NCBI GenBank assembly: GCA_017436575.1
Contig: JAFSCU010000019.1
Coordinates: 1-34,191 of the forward strand
DNA from: Oscillospiraceae bacterium
Lineage (GTDB): Bacteria; Bacillota; Clostridia; Oscillospirales; Ruminococcaceae
Direction: 5' to 3'
Length of the DNA stretch: 34,191 bases
Part shown: one piece after another, positions 16,027 to 24,034 of the stretch
Position numbering within the stretch: position 1 is the first letter of the stretch
Layout: the number at the start of each line of letters is the position of its first letter
Program-made: the position numbers and the translations under genes
The notes under the pieces: generated by a model
What the model was told of the DNA's origin: nothing
The model's database searches: none
Seen by the model: only the letters and a program-made list of their open reading frames with translations

Positions 16027-16422
16027 TTAAAGTTTGTCGAAAGTTACTTTTTCCAGTTCTTCGTTTACATACTGGCCTATGCGGGCAAACTCCATACGGA
16101 AAGTACACAGACCAGGAGTTTTCCAGGCACAATCATACCCCGGCTGCAATACGCATTTGGCAAGGGCAAATGTACCTTCGATAGCTTCGATAACCTGTTT
16201 CATATTTATTTCGCATGCAGGGCGTGCCAGTTCGTAGCCGCCTTTGGAACCTTTGTAAGATTTCACGATGCCGTTCTGCACCAGTTTATGCAATATTTTA
16301 AGGGAAAAGCGCAGGGTAACACCCATTTCCTCGCTGATGGAACGGGCATCTTTTCTACCGTCTGCATTTGCAAGACAGTACACTATTCTGATTGCGTAAT
16401 CAGTTTCCTGTGTAATATGCAT
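16027..16422 (-). CDS. Rrf2-family transcriptional regulator with three cysteines
   Basis: 131 residues, a winged-helix Rrf2 protein: MHITQETDYAIRIVYCLA at the start, recognition helix near residues 34-50 (GVTLRFSLKILHKLVQNG), wing GSKGGYELARP. Cys90, Cys98 and Cys106 are spaced C-X7-C-X7-C in the loop that holds an iron-sulfur cluster in IscR, NsrR and RsrR. A cluster-sensing repressor for iron-sulfur assembly, nitric oxide or redox stress is therefore likely. It lies 52 nt after rpoD on the same strand, with a dyad between them that may be its own operator. Confidence 0.88.
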   Translation of the reverse strand: MHITQETDYAIRIVYCLANADGRKDARSISEEMGVTLRFSLKILHKLVQNGIVKSYKGSKGGYELARPACEINMKQVIEAIEGTFALAKCVLQPGYDCAWKTPGLCTFRMEFARIGQYVNEELEKVTFDKL

Positions 16423-16445
16423 GGTATTCTCCTAAAAATAACTTC

Positions 16446-16466
16446 TGTAATATGTCTCAAATCACA
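16446..16466. promoter_or_regulatory. Candidate operator upstream of the Rrf2 gene
   Basis: TGTAAT, nine bases, then ATCACA: a dyad with one mismatch between the rpoD stop and the Rrf2 start codon. Autoregulation is common in Rrf2 proteins. No terminator is obvious between rpoD and this gene. Confidence 0.35.
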
Positions 16467-16474
16467 AGACAGCC

Positions 16475-17557
16475 TTAGTCAAGGAAGTCTTTAAGTTTTT
16501 TGTTTCTGCTTGGGTGACGAAGTTTGCGCAGGGCTTTTGCTTCAATCTGTCTGATACGTTCACGTGTAACGTTGAATTCTTTACCTACTTCTTCCAGTGT
16601 TCTTGGACGGCCGTCTTCAATACCGAAACGCAGGGACAGAACTTTTGCTTCTCTTGGTGTAAGAGTAGCCAGAACTTCGTTCAGCTGTTCTTTCAGCAGT
16701 GTATGTGTTGCTGCTTCTTCTGGAACAGGTGCATCGTAGTCTGGGATAAAGTCGCCAAGATGGCTGTCTTCTTCTTCACCGATTGGGCTTTCCAGTGAGA
16801 TTGGTTCCTGTGCAACTTTCAGAATTTCACGCACTTTGTCCTGTGGCATGTCCAGTTCAGCAGCCAGGTCTTCTACGCTTGGTTCCTGACCATTTTTGTG
16901 CAACAGCTGAGACTGAACTTTTTTAACTTTGTTGATAGTTTCAACCATATGAACAGGAATACGGATTGTTCTTGCCTGGTCAGCAATAGCTCTTGTAATC
17001 GCCTGGCGGATCCACCATGTTGCATAAGTGGAGAATTTGAAGCCTTTTGTATGGTCAAATTTTTCAACAGCTTTGATAAGACCCAGGTTGCCTTCCTGAA
17101 TCAGATCAAGGAACAGCATACCACGGCCAACATATCTTTTTGCGATGGAAACAACCAGACGCAGGTTTGCTTCTGCCAGACGTTTTTTAGCTTTTTCATC
17201 ACCTTTCAGGATTCTTTCTGCCAGTTCGATTTCTTCGTCAAGTGACAGCAGAGGGAAAGAACCGATTTCTTTCAGGTAAACTTTAACAGGGTCGTCAATG
17301 CTTACGCCTTCGCTGGCCAGTGATTTTTCAAACTTTTCAATGTTGCTTTCTGTAAGAACTTCTTCCTCTTCTTCGCCCAGGTCGATAACATCAATACCTG
17401 CTGTTTCCAGGCTTTCATAGAACTTGTCCACCTGTTCCACATCAAAGTCCATATTTTCAAGGAACCGACCAATATCTTTTGATGTAAGTTTGCCGTTTTT
17501 CTTACCCAGTTCCATAAGTTCGGCCAATGTTGTGATTTTCTTTTCTTTTGCGCTCAT
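16475..17557 (-). CDS. rpoD: Primary sigma factor RpoD (SigA)
   Basis: 360 residues. A short region 1.1 (about 1-60) with acidic GEEEEE, region 1.2 [11 protein letters not shown], region 2 including [31 protein letters not shown], region 3, and region 4.2 [29 protein letters not shown] near the C-terminus. The length is typical of Firmicute SigA. It follows dnaG by 12 nt in the conserved dgt-dnaG-rpoD arrangement. Confidence 0.97.
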   Translation of the reverse strand: MSAKEKKITTLAELMELGKKNGKLTSKDIGRFLENMDFDVEQVDKFYESLETAGIDVIDLGEEEEEVLTESNIEKFEKSLASEGVSIDDPVKVYLKEIGSFPLLSLDEEIELAERILKGDEKAKKRLAEANLRLVVSIAKRYVGRGMLFLDLIQEGNLGLIKAVEKFDHTKGFKFSTYATWWIRQAITRAIADQARTIRIPVHMVETINKVKKVQSQLLHKNGQEPSVEDLAAELDMPQDKVREILKVAQEPISLESPIGEEEDSHLGDFIPDYDAPVPEEAATHTLLKEQLNEVLATLTPREAKVLSLRFGIEDGRPRTLEEVGKEFNVTRERIRQIEAKALRKLRHPSRNKKLKDFLD

Positions 17558-17569
17558 ATTGTTCTCCTG

Positions 17570-19321
17570 TTATTTCTTTTTCTCTTTTAAAGATTTAATT
17601 CTCCGTGCAAGGTCATCAATTGATTTTTCGCTGGCCTCACTCTGAGAAAGTTTTGCTGTAAGTAAGTTTTCTATGTGCATCTGCACATCTTTGCCGGTAA
17701 TTATTATATCGGCATTTCTGGCAAATATGCCGGCCAGTACATTTGCACTGTCCTGTGGCATATGGTACGCCAATGTGGCATAATCCACAGGTATATGCTG
17801 CTCAATAAGATTTTCAAAAGCAATATACGCCCGTTTCATATCTCCATCTGTAAAATTATCAGCCGTCAGCTTTGTGCGCACATCGTTGTACAGGCTGTTA
17901 TCCCTGACTAATGCACATATAATCTGCTGCTGGGCAAAAGCCTTTGGCATTGTATTGCCTTTCTGGCGATAATCCACCTTTATCTGCCGTCCCACACCGC
18001 TACGCAGCAATTCCTGCTCTTTTTTGCGATTTTCCCTGCGACGGTTTTTAGCCTTGGCCCTGTCTATCTGAAGTTTTATAGATGCTTTGTCTGTAGATGT
18101 TTCGTTGGCAAGTCGTGTGCAGTAAACATCCTGCTGAATCGGGTTTGTCAATCCCGCCAGAATATCACAGGCTTTGGTCAGATATTCCACCCTTTGTTCA
18201 GGATTTTGTATATCGTACTGATTTTTCAGTTTCAGCAACTGGAAATCCAGTGCACTGTTGGCACCTTCCAGCAACATTTCAAAACGCTGTGCCCCATATT
18301 TTTTTATGTATTCATCAGGGTCTTTGGCACCATCCATCTGCAATACCTGAACAGTAACTTCTTCCTTTTCAAATATTTCCATCGCTCTGCGGGTGGCTTT
18401 CTGCCCGGCCTCGTCAGAGTCATAGGAAATAATTACCTTTTTGGCATAGTCACCAATCAGTTTTGCCTGCTGGCTGGTAAGGGCTGTGCCCAATGTGGCC
18501 ACAGCATTGTTGAAACCGGCCTGATGCATTGCAATAACATCCATATAGCCTTCGGCCAATATAAATGTATCTTTACCTGATTTCTTTGCCAAATTCAGTG
18601 CAAAAAGACCGTTGCTCTTTTTGAATACCGGTGTATCACCGCTGTTCAGATATTTCGGTCCGCCTTCGTCCCCCATACGCCTGCCGCCAAAGGCAATTAC
18701 ATTGCCACGCAGGTCAATAATAGGAAACATTACCCTGTCTCGGAATATATCGTAAAGATTGCCGTTTTTATTTCTTGCAGCCAGATAACCGCGTGTCATT
18801 TCTTCATCGGTAAAACCTTTGCTGCGCAGATAGTTTGTCAGCCCCTGCCATTCTGCCGGTGCATAGCCCAGGCCAAAATTTACAATGGTTTTGTCTGACA
18901 GCTGTCTGTCACGCAGATATTTGCGTGCATTTCTTCCGGCATCACTGTTAAGGGTGTCGTAGAAAAATCTGGCAGCAAGTTTGTTCATCTGCAAAATTCT
19001 AGATTTCAGCTTTGCCTGTCCGTCATCTTCATCCGGCATAGGCATACCGCTCTGCTGTGCAAGATATCGCACAGCCTCGATATAGGAAAGGGAGTTCATT
19101 TCCATTGTGAATTTAATCACGTCTCCCCCTGCACCACAACCAAAACAGTAATAACTCTGGGTTTCAGGATAAACCATAAAGGACGGGCTGCGTTCAGAGT
19201 GAAAAGGACATAAGCCTTTGTACAGTCTGCCTGCACGCTGCAGCGAAACATAGCGGCTGACTGTATCATAAATGTCATTTCTTGCCACAAGTTCCTGTAT
19301 ATATGAAGCAGGAATAGCCAT
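17570..19321 (-). CDS. dnaG: DNA primase DnaG
   Basis: 583 residues. The N-terminal CHC2 zinc finger uses Cys38, His41, Cys59 and Cys62. The catalytic TOPRIM domain has AEGYMDVIAMHQAGF (about 257-271) and the metal-binding SYDSDEAGQKA. The C-terminal part (about 430-583) is the DnaB-binding domain and is less conserved. It synthesises RNA primers for the replication fork. ATG with AAAGGAGGGG upstream. It is cotranscribed with rpoD; an extended -10 (TGATATAAT) in the 83-nt gap after dgt may provide an additional start. Confidence 0.96.
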   Translation of the reverse strand: MAIPASYIQELVARNDIYDTVSRYVSLQRAGRLYKGLCPFHSERSPSFMVYPETQSYYCFGCGAGGDVIKFTMEMNSLSYIEAVRYLAQQSGMPMPDEDDGQAKLKSRILQMNKLAARFFYDTLNSDAGRNARKYLRDRQLSDKTIVNFGLGYAPAEWQGLTNYLRSKGFTDEEMTRGYLAARNKNGNLYDIFRDRVMFPIIDLRGNVIAFGGRRMGDEGGPKYLNSGDTPVFKKSNGLFALNLAKKSGKDTFILAEGYMDVIAMHQAGFNNAVATLGTALTSQQAKLIGDYAKKVIISYDSDEAGQKATRRAMEIFEKEEVTVQVLQMDGAKDPDEYIKKYGAQRFEMLLEGANSALDFQLLKLKNQYDIQNPEQRVEYLTKACDILAGLTNPIQQDVYCTRLANETSTDKASIKLQIDRAKAKNRRRENRKKEQELLRSGVGRQIKVDYRQKGNTMPKAFAQQQIICALVRDNSLYNDVRTKLTADNFTDGDMKRAYIAFENLIEQHIPVDYATLAYHMPQDSANVLAGIFARNADIIITGKDVQMHIENLLTAKLSQSEASEKSIDDLARRIKSLKEKKK

Positions 19322-19404
19322 ACAACCCCTCCTTTTCCTGTTATATTATCATTTTATCACTAAAATATTAAAATTCTGTGGTAAATATATATTATATCAC
19401 AAAA

Positions 19405-20406
19405 TTATTTAATTTTCCACGCTTTTGGAATAAAAATATTGTCAAAAGTTGTAGAAGCGAAATCATCGCTCATTCCCTGGATATAATCTGTAACAGCACG
19501 GTCTATGCCTTCGTTGTCGGCAATGATGCGATACATTTCTGGCATCCGGTCAGGATTTTTGTAATAATATCTGTACAGTTCTTCTATCAGCTTGTCCACT
19601 TTTCTTTCTTCTATTTTTGCAGCGCTGTCTGTATAGACATTCCGATACATATATTTGTGCAGTTTGTCATAGTAACCAAAGGTTTCATCATCCATTTTTA
19701 TTTCACTGCCGGAATTTTTTACCATTGAAGTAATAAGTGATGTGATTCTTTCGCTTTTGGAATGACCCAAAAAGTCAGTGCAGTCTTTTGGCAGGTCATT
19801 TTCAGTAATAATACCAGCTGTAATAGCATCTTCAATATCGTGGTTGATGTATGCAATCCTGTCTGCATAGCGGACAATGACCCCTTCCTGTGTGGAAGGC
19901 CATGTACCGCGGGTATGGTTCAGAATACCATCCAACACTTCGGCAGTAAGGTTAAGCCCTTTCAGGTTGCGTTCCAGATAGTCCACAACCCTTACACCCT
20001 GCTCAAAATGGGTAAATCCGCCAGGGTTCAGCTGATTGAGCGCCCTTTCCCCTGCATGTCCGAAAGGTGTGTGCCCCAGGTCGTGCCCCATACCTATTGC
20101 TTCGGTCAGGTCTTCGTTAAGACGCAGTGCACGGGCAATGGTGCGGGCAATCTGTGTTACCTCAAGGGTGTGTGTAAGTCGTGTGCGGTAGTGGTCCCCT
20201 TCCGGTGAAATAAAAACCTGTGTTTTCTGCTTCAGTCGGCGAAAACTTTTACTGTGGAGAATTTTATCCCTGTCTTTCTGGTAACATGTGCGCAGGGTGC
20301 ATTCGTCTTCCTGCCTCTTTCTGCCCTTTGTGTTGGCAGCCAATTGGGCATAAGGAGATAAATTCTGTTTTTCTGCTGTCAGCAGATACTCTCTGATATT
20401 GTCCAT
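19405..20406 (-). CDS. dgt: dGTP triphosphohydrolase-like HD protein
   Basis: 333 residues from the ATG at 20406, preceded by GAAAGGGG; an in-frame start 14 codons earlier lacks a ribosome binding site. It is an HD-domain enzyme that splits dNTPs to deoxynucleosides and triphosphate. Visible: KSFRRLKQKTQVF, RTRLTHTLEVTQIARTIAR, and GHDLGHTPFGHAGE with the HD pair. The C-terminal half carries IAYINHDIEDAI. Position directly ahead of dnaG is common in Clostridia and fits a role in nucleotide-pool control. True substrate preference is not predictable. Confidence 0.92.
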   Translation of the reverse strand: MDNIREYLLTAEKQNLSPYAQLAANTKGRKRQEDECTLRTCYQKDRDKILHSKSFRRLKQKTQVFISPEGDHYRTRLTHTLEVTQIARTIARALRLNEDLTEAIGMGHDLGHTPFGHAGERALNQLNPGGFTHFEQGVRVVDYLERNLKGLNLTAEVLDGILNHTRGTWPSTQEGVIVRYADRIAYINHDIEDAITAGIITENDLPKDCTDFLGHSKSERITSLITSMVKNSGSEIKMDDETFGYYDKLHKYMYRNVYTDSAAKIEERKVDKLIEELYRYYYKNPDRMPEMYRIIADNEGIDRAVTDYIQGMSDDFASTTFDNIFIPKAWKIK

Positions 20407-20561
20407 AAAAATTCCCCTTTCATAATACTTATACTGAATAAAACCCAAAAAACCTTTTTATTGTTACAAATATTTTAAACTTTTTCAACTTTTATCTTTT
20501 ATCTTTATTTTATCAGAGAAAAATGATATATTTAACTTAACGATACATCAAGGAGAAAGTT

Positions 20562-21509
20562 ATGTCACTTAAATATTTATCTGAAAAACAAGTTAACGAA
20601 ATGCTAGATATGAATACCTGTATAGGATTGATGAAAGATGTTTTCACAGCCTTTGCAGAGGGTAAAATGGAAAACAAACTGCGCAGTGTTTTCCCATTGC
20701 AGGCAGGCAATGTGTTCGGAATAATGCCAGCCGTTATTCCTTTTGAAGAAGTGTGCGGTGCAAAACTGATTACAGTTTTTCCGTCAAATCACAGCAAAGG
20801 TCTGTCAAGTCATCTGGGTGTGGTAGCTGTGTTTTCCGCCGGTGACGGTCAGCTGTTAGGGCTGTGTGACGGCACAGCAATCACTGCAATACGCACAGGT
20901 GCGGTAAGTGCTGTTGCAACTGAATATCTGTCACGTAAAGACAGCAGTACAATGTGCCTTATCGGTGGCGGTGTACAGGCTGATATGCACCTGAAAGCCA
21001 TCACTATGGTAAGGGATATCAAAAGAGTTACCATCTGGTGCCCAACACTATCCGAAAGTGAAAAATTCTGTAAAAAACACAAGGCTGAATATCCACATAT
21101 CGAGTTTATTCCTTGCGAAAACTGTGCTGATGCAGTAAAAGATGCTGATATTATCAACACTGTTACACCTTCAACAGTTCCTGTGCTGTTTGGCGAATGG
21201 GTTAAAAAAGGTGCACATATAAACGCAGTAGGTGCATGCAGCAAAACAGCCAGGGAACTGGACAGCCAGTGTGTTGCAAAAGCAAAACTGTTCTGTGATA
21301 ATTATGATTCCTGCAGAAACGAAGCCGGTGACTACCTGTTCCCGCTTAATGAAGGTGTGATAAATGAAAGCCATCTGCTGGGTGACCTGGGTGAAGTTGT
21401 CAGCGGCAAAGTGGTGACAAGAACAAGTGATGAAGATATCACAATATTTGAATCACAGGGCCTGGCCTGCGAAGACGTGGTATGCGCCGCATGGCTGCTG
21501 AAGCAGTAA
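20562..21509 (+). CDS. Ornithine cyclodeaminase / mu-crystallin family protein
   Basis: 315 residues, NAD(P)-binding. CGAKLITVFPSN (about 66-77), DGTAITAIRTGAVSAVAT (about 106-123) and the dinucleotide loop LIGGGVQADMHLKAI (about 137-151) are family signatures. Members include ornithine cyclodeaminase, alanine dehydrogenase and ketimine reductase, so the reaction is open. ATG with AAGGAG. The stop codon TAA lies inside the left end of the repeat at 21504, so the insertion appears to have met the exact 3' end of this gene. Confidence 0.88.
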   Translation: MSLKYLSEKQVNEMLDMNTCIGLMKDVFTAFAEGKMENKLRSVFPLQAGNVFGIMPAVIPFEEVCGAKLITVFPSNHSKGLSSHLGVVAVFSAGDGQLLGLCDGTAITAIRTGAVSAVATEYLSRKDSSTMCLIGGGVQADMHLKAITMVRDIKRVTIWCPTLSESEKFCKKHKAEYPHIEFIPCENCADAVKDADIINTVTPSTVPVLFGEWVKKGAHINAVGACSKTARELDSQCVAKAKLFCDNYDSCRNEAGDYLFPLNEGVINESHLLGDLGEVVSGKVVTRTSDEDITIFESQGLACEDVVCAAWLLKQ

Positions 21510-22154
21510 GGAAAATTTGAATAGGGCGAACAGAAAGGGGTTCGGGGAAATCACCCTGAAAAGTTATCGTCGCGTACGGCGACAGGCTGAAGCCCCTCTT
21601 GTCCGCTCGTAACTTTCCCTTCCTCCGCCTTCCTTTATCCGCCACCGGCGGCGGTCGGCTCCGTCACCCGAATAACAATAGCGTAGTCTGCGGAGAGCAA
21701 GTAGATTTCCAGGACGAAGCAGGTGGAAAGATACTTGCGAAAATCGAGGTAAAATTATAGTGCGAATGAACGCAGTGAGTGAGGTTTATAATTTTGCCCG
21801 ATTTGTAGCAGACAGAGCATTCCACACTTGTGCAGCGGTGAGCAAAGCGAATTGGCGGTTTGCCGTGGAAGGCAACTTGTTGCCGACCGCGTGCAAATGC
21901 CCGCTATGGTGGGGCGCGGGCAAGCCAACGGGCTGGGGGAGTCGTCCGCTACACTCGCATGACCAGCTCGTGTTTTTGCTGCGCAAAACCGCTCAGGCGC
22001 TGCGCTAACCCCACGTTTTGGTTACTTTTGCGCCAAAAGTAACGCCAGCGCAGCGTTACAAATTCGGGACGTCGAGGACGCCGTCCCCTACGCGATTGAA
22101 GTATAATATAAATTAATTCTTTGACTATTAGACAAATTCCACTTTATCCAACTG
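21504..22154 (+). repeat. GC-rich structured non-coding repeat, copy A
   Basis: About 650 bp between the ornithine cyclodeaminase gene and the nucleoside hydrolase terminator. Short open frames exist on both strands, but the other copy does not keep them as proteins. Its ends resemble those of the 12 kb module: the left end CAGTAAGGAAAATTTGAAT (21504-21522) and the right end 22134-22154. From about 21534 to 22045 it matches the reverse complement of copy B (32281-32705). Internal hairpins include 21698-21737, 21741-21804, 21974-21988 and 22021-22043. Relative to B it carries about 110 extra bases at about 21548-21666. Confidence 0.8.
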
Positions 22155-22187
22155 TAACTTAAATTCCATTTTTATAACACATATAAA

Positions 22188-22219
22188 AAAACAGGTGAGA
22201 TTGCTCTCTCACCTGTTTT
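22188..22219. terminator. Terminator after the nucleoside hydrolases
   Basis: A 13-bp stem AAAACAGGTGAGA/TCTCACCTGTTTT, flanked by A and T runs in both directions. Confidence 0.9.
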
Positions 22220-22231
22220 AGTTTTGTCTTA

Positions 22232-23161
22232 TTATCTTTTCTGTGCAGCTGTGCCGTGAAGATATTCTTTGAACTTTTTACCATCAAATTTGGTAACAAC
22301 AGTTACATTATGTGGCTGCTTACTGTCAAAATCGTAAACAATCTGGCCATAGCCCGGTTCAGATTTGGTTTCACAACGCGCTGTACATGTGCGCTGTTCC
22401 AGCACAACACCTTCACACAGAGCCGCTGCAACAGCAGTTGGGTCCGGCTGGCTGATAATATCTTTGTCGTAGAAATCGATGTTGAACTGCAGCAGTTTCT
22501 GGTTTGCATTTACAATAAAGTCACCAAATTCTGTACCATAGCTGAGGAGTTTTTCCCTGTCTTCCCTTGTTACTTCTGCAACGCCATAGCAGGCATCCAG
22601 GGGAACAAATGTTACAGGGATACCACTCTGAAGAACTATGTCACAGCTTTCTGCATCAACCCAGATGTTGTATTCAGCATTTGGTGTAACAGGGTTTGGC
22701 ATTCTGTACTGGCCGCCCATTGTCCAGATGCGTTTTACACGCTGCATGGCTTCCAGATTCAGCATAACTGCCATAGCAATATTTGTCATAGGACCAAGAG
22801 TGATGATTTCCAGGTCATCATATTTCAATGCCATTTCAATGATTTTGTCAACTGCATGACCAGGTGTAAATGGCAGTGTTGTTTTGGACAGACCTACATC
22901 AGACAGACCGTCTTTGCCGTGGGCATTTTCACCTGTCATTGGTGCACGCCACAGAGGCTTTGTCATACCTGTGTAAACAGGTGGCTGGTCAGCCTTGCCT
23001 ATTTCTACCGCTACTCGGCCGTTTACATTGGCTGTTTCGTGGTCCAGAACACCGGCACAGATTGTGATTGCTTCAACCACACAGCCAGGGTCACGAAGAG
23101 CAAGTATACACGCAACCAGGTCATCACTGGCGGCGTCTGTGTCTATAATAAACCTTCTCAT
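22232..23161 (-). CDS. Inosine/uridine-preferring nucleoside hydrolase
   Basis: 309 residues. It splits ribonucleosides into base and ribose for salvage. The calcium-binding motif is complete: Asp7, Asp9, Asp13 and Asp14 in IIDTDAASDD. The downstream ATLGPMTNIA-like stretch (ITLGPMTNIAMAV, about 118-130) and NAEYNIWVDAES (about 161-172) complete the active site. It lies 13 nt after a shorter homologue in the same operon. Base preference cannot be read from sequence. Confidence 0.93.
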   Translation of the reverse strand: MRRFIIDTDAASDDLVACILALRDPGCVVEAITICAGVLDHETANVNGRVAVEIGKADQPPVYTGMTKPLWRAPMTGENAHGKDGLSDVGLSKTTLPFTPGHAVDKIIEMALKYDDLEIITLGPMTNIAMAVMLNLEAMQRVKRIWTMGGQYRMPNPVTPNAEYNIWVDAESCDIVLQSGIPVTFVPLDACYGVAEVTREDREKLLSYGTEFGDFIVNANQKLLQFNIDFYDKDIISQPDPTAVAAALCEGVVLEQRTCTARCETKSEPGYGQIVYDFDSKQPHNVTVVTKFDGKKFKEYLHGTAAQKR

Positions 23162-23174
23162 ATTTACCTCCCGA

Positions 23175-23903
23175 TTATTTCACAGCTGTGATAACTGTGT
23201 GTTTTTTGCCTGTTGCCCTGAAACCATTTATAGGGTTCTGGCCGGCAAGGTCGATGATTGTCTGGCCGCGTGTGAAGCCGATACCTGTATCCATAGTCAG
23301 GAATGCATCCCATGTTTCACATTCGGCACCCAGAACAACATCCAGTGCTGTCATTGGCAGATTGTCAGTAATATGGGCAGGGATAAGTGTAAGGTCGATG
23401 CCTGCTCTGAAAACTGTTTCGGCAGCTTCAACGTCGGCAAGAATATTGTGCTGTGAAGTAGGTGTGGTTGTCTGCCAGCCCAGCAGTGCACCACCGGCAA
23501 TATAGATTCTTTTTACCTTTTTCATGGCTTCTTCATCTTTAAGAATAGCCAGAGCAACGTTGGAAAGTGTACCCAGACAAAGAATTTCCAGATCTTCCAC
23601 TTCGTTTGCACTGTCGATAAGGAAGTTTACTGCGTGCTTTTCTTCAAATTTATATTCTGTTTCTGTAACAGGGCAGGTTTTGCCGGCAATATAGTCTTTC
23701 AGCAGCAGTGGGCGCTGTGCGCCTTTGAAAACAGGTACATCCTTCACCTGTTTTACAGCATTGATATTCAGGTTACACAGGTCGTCATAGTTTTCCACGT
23801 CCGGTGAAACTGTAACACCAAGAATATTCAGTTCTTTGTTTTCAAGAGCCTTTACCAGAGCGTCCTGACCCAAAGAAGCAATATCTACAATAATGTTTCT
23901 CAT
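23175..23903 (-). CDS. Divergent nucleoside hydrolase-like protein
   Basis: 242 residues from the ATG at 23903, preceded by AAGGAGG; the in-frame start 11 codons earlier is rejected. The fold is clearly that of nucleoside hydrolases (CLGTLSNVALAIL, KRIYIAGGALLGW, HNILADVEAAE). Lined up without gaps with its neighbour, the motif DxDxxxDD reads DxAxxxQD: Asp9 is Ala and Asp13 is Gln, and the usual ExN is QHN. The protein is also about 65 residues shorter at the C-terminus. It may be inactive, a partner subunit, or active on another substrate. Confidence 0.85.
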   Translation of the reverse strand: MRNIIVDIASLGQDALVKALENKELNILGVTVSPDVENYDDLCNLNINAVKQVKDVPVFKGAQRPLLLKDYIAGKTCPVTETEYKFEEKHAVNFLIDSANEVEDLEILCLGTLSNVALAILKDEEAMKKVKRIYIAGGALLGWQTTTPTSQHNILADVEAAETVFRAGIDLTLIPAHITDNLPMTALDVVLGAECETWDAFLTMDTGIGFTRGQTIIDLAGQNPINGFRATGKKHTVITAVK

Positions 23904-23942
23904 TATAGCCTCCTTGAATAGTATTATTTTGAACATATTTAG

Positions 23943-23973
23943 CTATTATAATAGTAACATTTTACCATATAAA
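23943..23973 (-). promoter_or_regulatory. Promoter and 12-bp palindrome before the nucleoside hydrolases
   Basis: CTATTATAATAG (23943-23954) is a perfect palindrome containing the minus-strand -10 TATAAT (23950-23945). A weak -35 TTTATA sits at 17-bp spacing (23973-23968) in the T run of the preceding terminator. The palindrome could be an operator. Confidence 0.45.
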
Positions 23974-24003
23974 AAAGCAAGGAAAGGTACACCCTTTCCC
24001 TGC
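23971..24003 (-). terminator. Terminator after sppA
   Basis: Minus-strand stem GCAGGGAAAGG/CCTTTCCTTGC with a 5-nt loop followed by TTTTTT. Confidence 0.88.
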
Positions 24004-24034
24004 TGAAAAATCAATGGTAATTATGTGCAATATG

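Noticed and set aside
21760-22042. Short open frames on both strands inside copy A, and similar ones in copy B (32226-32635)
   Set aside because: They arise from the GC-rich repeat. Frames are broken by length changes between copies while hairpins are kept, and there are no good ribosome binding sites, so they are not treated as genes.
21504-22154. Group II intron remnant
   Set aside because: Large folded GC-rich element, but no domain V-like sequence and no reverse transcriptase.
21504-22154. CRISPR array
   Set aside because: Repeats are inverted and structural, with no regularly spaced direct repeats and no cas genes.
22256-23191. 311-codon open frame antisense to the nucleoside hydrolase
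   Set aside because: A shadow of a clear enzyme gene on the other strand; rich in Cys, Phe and His, as typical for antisense frames here.
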